NCBI GenBank assembly: GCA_029964075.1
Contig: CM057130.1
Location: 6,448,001 to 6,512,000, forward strand
Reading direction: 5' to 3'
Source: Patiria pectinifera
Lineage: Eukaryota; Echinodermata; Asteroidea; Valvatida; Asterinidae
DNA: 64,000 bases
Below are positions 59,701 to 64,000 of the stretch, in pieces; position 1 is the stretch's first letter, and every line of letters begins with the position of its first letter. The translations under genes and the position numbers were made by a program. A model generated the notes under the pieces. It did no database searches and was not told where the DNA came from. It worked only from the letters and a program-made list of their open reading frames with translations.

Positions 59701-62700
59701 TCAAAATACGGGTGTGTTATCTCATATAATGATGCAACGCGTATAGACGCCGTTCCATGACGTCATTAATCAATATGGCGACGAGTTTCTCACCTTTTCC
59801 AGCACATAATCAGAGACAAGCTTCTCAATCGTCTTCTATCACTGGGGCTATTTTGTCCTTTTATAATTGGCCAATATAACGAGTCACTGACGTCAAGTGT
59901 AAATACTCCGCATGGTAATTGGCCCCTGGGGCATTTTACATTCTTTTGAATCATCTGCATGTGTGGAAAATTGCCAATTTGTTTTCTCCCTGGGGCGTTG
60001 TTCTGCATTTAAGACGCATCTCGTTATGTGGTTTGATGTAAGTACCGCAAAGCACGGCTTACGCCGCAACTTTGATTCGCATGAGCACCACTGCACGTAT
60101 TAAATCCTCAAAATATTGTCGAAAATGACCCCCATATGCAATTTCGGGTACATTCTTTGAAACTCTCAGGATCACTAGAGGATACCTCAAGAAGTTCAAA
60201 ACCACTTGATGCCACTTTTTTTCTGACCCTTTTGTGGGCGTGGCCATGATTTTAAAAAGTGGGGGGCTTCGCGCGTAAAAAAGTATTTAAAAAAAATAAT
60301 TTTCGTTTTCACATTTGGACAGTTAACTCAAGTGCTACATCACAAGAAAAAAAAATTCCACAATTGTGCCTTTTTTGGGGGTGGGGCAACCTTTTAAATA
60401 AGTGAGGGCACACGTTGCTAACAGAAAATCGACCTGTAACAGGCAATCTTGTTGTTTTGTTTTTGTATATGTTACAATCCCTTATAATTTGGTGTGGAAA
60501 ACAGAGTTTTGAGTTAAGGCCCCCCCCCAAAAAAGTCTCCAGTTTCTGGTATGCGCGCGCGTCGCCGTAGCCATGCGCGTCGGCAAAATGAAAAAGGTTT
60601 TTTTTCAATGAAAGATGATGTCTCAAAACCGCCAAACTCACTGGTTTGACTGGAATCATGCTGCTGCACAATTTTAACGTGTTTTTAGATTGGGTTATGG
60701 TCGAGAATAAGCTTTATGTGGCCTCTCTGGACTTCCATATATTTGCACTAAGTTTAGTCGGGCACCATTTGCAGTCATCAGTCGACATTTGAAGCAAAAA
60801 AATCAGGTAAAAAAAAAGCCGCGTCGCCACACCACTTTTTGGGCAAGCTTCATACCAGAAACCGGAGACTTTTTTTGGCCTTGGAAGACAAACGAAGGAC
60901 GCTCACAGGGGGAACGGAATGATAGAAACGCGTTAAAGGGAATGAAACGAACTCCAGTGATGTGCACTGAATGAGACACAATAGCATGAATCTGGCAAAG
61001 GGACAGAGACAATGAGCATACAGGATGGAATAATACTTTATTTATTCAGATTAATTGGTAAAAACACCTGTCTCCCAAAAAAACCTAATAAACAAATTAT
61101 ACCTAAGTATACCAAATTTGATTAAAAACCGTCCAACAGAGTAAAAATACATTAACAACAATAATTCCCTTAATTACAATAATTCCCTGAATAATATGAA
61201 AAATCTGTGCGACAATTACATGTAGTCGTGTATATTATAATTATTTTGAGTTGCATTATAACAGTGTGTTAATTATCTCAAATTTCTGAAAGATTAACGA
61301 AATACAAAGTCAATTGCAAGACTGAGCAGGAAAATATATACTCGAAAAACTGCATAGTTATATTTCTACAGAAATTCTATTGATAGAGGATAGTTGTTGT
61401 GTTTTCCAAGCTTTTGATAGCATTTTTGAATACAACCGTTGAATGTCAATGAATCGAAAAATAAAAGTTTTGAATTTATGGGACGGAGCAGCGTTTTGTG
61501 CATTTTCACTTTGACGTAGGCCATGATGACATTTCATGCCAGATTGACTTATTCCTTCAACTTGAGCACCTCGGCAAAATGAAAAAGTTTTTTTTTTCAA
61601 TGAAAGATGATGTCTCAAACCGCCAAACTCACTGGTTTGACTGGAATCATGCTGCTGCACAATTTTAACGTGTTTTTAGATTGGGTTATGGTCGAGAATA
61701 AGCTTTATGTGGCCTCTCTGGACTCCCATATATTTGCACTAAGTTTAGTCGGGCATTCAATTAAAAGTAGTATACCAAATTTGATTAAAACCGTCCAACA
61801 GAGTAAAAATACATTAACAACAATAATTCCCTTAATTACAATAATTAGTTTGGCAAGTTTTACTCTTAATATTGCAATTTGTAATTTTCCAATGATCGAG
61901 TACCACATTTCATAATATCATTTTTATAAATGAAGTGAAGATAAATCAATTTGAAGTTAAAAAGGCTATTGCAGTTTGTATGTTATAAAACAAGGTCAGC
62001 ATTGTTGTCAGGACAAAATAAACTACAGTGAAATCTCAAAATGTCAAACTGTTGATAAATCAAACCTCCTGTTAAGTCAAACAAAGACTTATTATTCCCT
62101 TCAGTTGTATAATTAACAGTGATATACAACCGTGCTTGACTCAAAACTCAGCTAAGCTCACATTTTGAGCCCATTCTCTCAAAGTTTGACTTCTCCAGAT
62201 TTCACTGTATATCAAAACATAAATGTCTCATAAAATTGATTATTTGTCCATTTGTACATGTATGTGTACAATATGCCAGATATGTTAAAAACGGCTGCCA
62301 TTTTAATGGCCAACGGGGGGGGGGGGGGGAGGGGGGGGGTGGAGCAGATTGTCACTTGTTGAGGTGTCCAGAGGTGTTTGTGAGTGTTTGAAAGAATGTG
62401 CAATAATCCAAAATACGTGTATTTTGGAATACACGTATGCCCCCTTTTTATGAAAAAAGTGTGACACGCCCCCCAAATGGGAGCCAAAGAATTTATGAGT
62501 TGACATGTAAACGTTTTTTTCCTTGCCAAATTATAATGGATTGAAACAAAAACAAAAACAAAAACAAAAAACCTCAAGATTGCATTTTACAGGTCGATTT
62601 TCTGTTAGCGACATGTGACCCCCACTTTTTAAAATGTTGCCCCACCCCCAAAAGAGGCAAAATTGTGGATTTTTTTTCTTGTGATGTAGCACTTGGGTGA

Positions 62701-63867
62701 ACTGTCCAAATGCGAAAAAAAAGTAACATTTTTTAAAATATTTTTTGCGTGCGATGCCCCCAACTTTTTAAAATCATGGCCACGCCCACAAAAGGGTCAG
62801 AAAAAAATGGTATCAAGTGGTTTGGAACTTCTTGAGGTATCCTCTAGTGATCCTGAGAGTTTCAAAGAGTTCACCCGAAATTGCATATGCGCCTTGGTGC
62901 AAAACAGAAAACAGGTTTTCTTTTTTCTGTCAGAGTTTCTCAGTTCAGTTTAAAAATTATGAATAATGATTTTATTATTTTAAAACATTGACACGATTGA
63001 GCGGTATTAAGTTTAGAAATGTAGACATGATAAATATAAATATTTGCATTTTTAATGAATTACTCATGATTCTACAAGATTAAGCATGGCGGCATCCTGC
63101 ACAAATCCTTCCCAGGCATGCATTAAGCAATCTGCATTTTATAGTCTGAAATAATTTTCAGATTAAATTCAGAAACGGAGACATGATTCTATATCCTCAA
63201 AGCAGGGACGTGCCTATAAAAGGACTTCCAAATACATGTACATGTACGTAATTTGATGTCAACCTATACATTGCACCTGGCTATAGGGATTAAGGATGAA
63301 CACTGTTCAATTAATATAGCCTCTGTACAAAACCAAGACAATTTTTGAAGCACTCACCGTACAATTTACGACTTGACTCTTGTGCCTCGCTAGATGTTAA
63401 AGATTGCCACGAAGTATGAACTGACTCGAATAACGTTTCCAAATCAGTCCTGCTACACTGCACGTGACCATGACGTGACAAACAATGTGACCCACGACAA
63501 AACCGCCATTTTCAAATGCACTATTCGCTTTCGCGTGCCACGCATGTACATGTACTATCAAACGTACAATACAAAGCGCTTGGCATGCCGGTTGATGAAT
63601 ATGCATGATGCTAGTCCAATAACGAGCCTATTAAACCAATCAAAGGACCTAAAATCTTGGTTACCTATTTTACGTGGTGCGTGGTTATAACATAAAAGTA
63701 ACTACATTTGTACAAAGGATTAAAGAACAAACTAAGTACATGTTTAAAACATATGTGACCAAAATGTTAAAAGGGCTTATTATTCTTGATCTTCAACAGG
63801 GGTTTAAAGATAGCCAGTACCGACAACGACGGAAAGTATTCGCCGACATCGCTTATCAGTATCGTCA
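53712..63867 (+). CDS. Tryptophan 5-hydroxylase (TPH), exons 1-5, runs past window
   Basis: Exons 53712-53804, 55194-55340, 55727-55910, 58173-58285 and 63800-63867 are joined in phase; the last ends CA|GTAAGT, so the gene continues. TPH makes 5-hydroxytryptophan, the rate-limiting step of serotonin synthesis, using iron and tetrahydrobiopterin. The N-terminal ACT-type domain holds [20 protein letters not shown] and [20 protein letters not shown], the latter closer to TPH than to tyrosine or phenylalanine hydroxylase as I recall them. Then come [30 protein letters not shown] and [20 protein letters not shown]. Two RRxS sites (RRGS near 16, RRVS at 52) suggest PKA control. The catalytic core and iron ligands lie beyond 64 kb. 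An alternative is a TPH/PAH-like ancestor gene, but the SRRSQRR block favours TPH. Confidence 0.9.
56134..57970 (+). mobile_element. Expanded hAT MITE with one shared target duplication
   Basis: The left end CAAGGGCGGATCC at 56134 and the right end GGATCCGCCCTTG at 57970 are flanked by the same 8-bp repeat, GTTTGCGA (56126-56133 and 57971-57978). Within it the MITE body of about 205 bp occurs twice in direct orientation (about 56158-56370 and 57686-57893), enclosing about 1.3 kb of unrelated DNA. It therefore behaves as a single 1.84-kb insertion in TPH intron 3, or as one MITE later interrupted with duplication. Confidence 0.68.
56420..56745 (+). repeat. Degenerate repeat with three TGACGTCA sites
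   Basis: ACTTCCGG followed by TGATGACGTCA, or close variants, recur about 140 bp apart near 56430, 56572 and 56712. Each contains a perfect CRE-type TGACGTCA. They lie inside the DNA enclosed by the expanded hAT element. Confidence 0.55.
58080..58114 (+). repeat. (GACA)n microsatellite
   Basis: GCAGACAGACAAATAGACAG and neighbours form a short tetranucleotide run just before TPH exon 4. Confidence 0.8.
58286..60132. other. TPH intron 4, left part
   Basis: Non-coding. A G-run and a C-run near 59490-59570 flank about 50 bp and could pair as a small inverted repeat. No gene is supported; the frames at 59790-60103 on both strands are shadows of each other. Confidence 0.4.
60133..62893. mobile_element. 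Large inverted-repeat element in TPH intron 4
   Basis: Arms 60133-60449 and 62577-62893, about 317 bp each, are reverse complements with good identity: CATATGCAATTTCGGGT, CACTAGAGGATACCTCAAGA, GTGGGCGTGGCCATGATTTT and AAAATCGACCTGTAA are in both. The 2.1-kb interior has no supported gene. It contains two direct repeats: a 175-bp unit at 60583-60757 and 61573-61757, and an 80-bp unit at 61096-61175 and 61770-61850. It resembles a DNA transposon with long inverted ends or a fold-back element whose inside was rearranged. No target duplication was identified. Confidence 0.65.
62026..62207 (+). mobile_element. TA-flanked pogo/Tigger-like MITE, 182 bp
   Basis: CAGTGAAATCTC and the complement GATTTCACTG are the inverted ends, and TA stands on each side, as in pogo-type Tc1/mariner elements. 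The two halves are loosely complementary throughout (AAGTCAAAC/GTTTGACTT). It sits inside the large inverted-repeat element, so it inserted later. Confidence 0.65.
62894..63799. other. TPH intron 4, right part
   Basis: Non-coding AT-rich DNA, with ACATGTACATGTAC-like words near 63235 and 63545. The ORF-like stretches near 63.4-63.7 kb overlap on both strands and show no domain. Nothing else is supported. Confidence 0.45.
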
Positions 63868-64000
63868 GTAAGTATTCGTTTTGTGGAATTGATGAAAATG
63901 GCAGGAATCTCAGCAGTCAATCTAAAAAAAAACTTTAATGGTATCTGTGGATAATCGGTTTAAAATGAAAGTATTATGACCTTCCAAACAGCAATGCAAT

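Overview
The window is animal nuclear DNA: AT-rich, intron-dense, with short exons, GT-AG introns and many small transposon relics. The gene set (GSKIP, PRELID2, DZANK1, an annexin, a death-effector-domain gene and tryptophan hydroxylase), the Gmr1-type LTR element and the frequent TACATGTAC-like words suggest a marine invertebrate, most likely a deuterostome such as an echinoderm or hemichordate. That placement is inference; no species-specific marker was seen.

Layout. At 0.6-1.4 kb (+) lies a two-exon gene for a 161-residue protein I do not recognise. At 8.8-16.3 kb (-) lies GSKIP, two exons separated by a 7 kb intron, giving 140 residues. It is head-to-head, with 581 bp between start codons, with PRELID2 at 16.8-19.7 kb (+), six exons and 183 residues. 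From 44.3 down to 23.4 kb (-) runs a 21-exon gene whose first 12 exons encode a DZANK1-like protein and whose last nine encode a complete four-repeat annexin. All junctions agree in phase, giving a 918-residue model. At 47.5-50.4 kb (+) lies a three-exon gene for a 461-residue DED protein with a basic tail. From 53.7 kb (+) to the window end are the first five exons of tryptophan hydroxylase; the catalytic core lies beyond the window.

Mobile DNA. A Gmr1-like Ty3/Gypsy LTR element, with integrase ahead of reverse transcriptase, sits at 27.4-34.4 kb in an annexin intron, antisense to the host gene. Other relics are hAT-type MITEs with visible 8-bp target duplications, a TTAA-flanked pair, TA-flanked elements, tRNA-derived SINEs, fold-back repeats and a large inverted repeat in a TPH intron. 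Two genes (the 161-residue gene and GSKIP) have degenerate tandem copies of their own 3' ends just downstream of the real one.

The strongest candidate for something undescribed is the DZANK1-annexin fusion: a ciliary/centrosomal ankyrin protein that has lost its zinc ribbons and gained a calcium- and phospholipid-binding annexin core. All exon models were built by eye from splice sites and phase, without transcripts or database searches.
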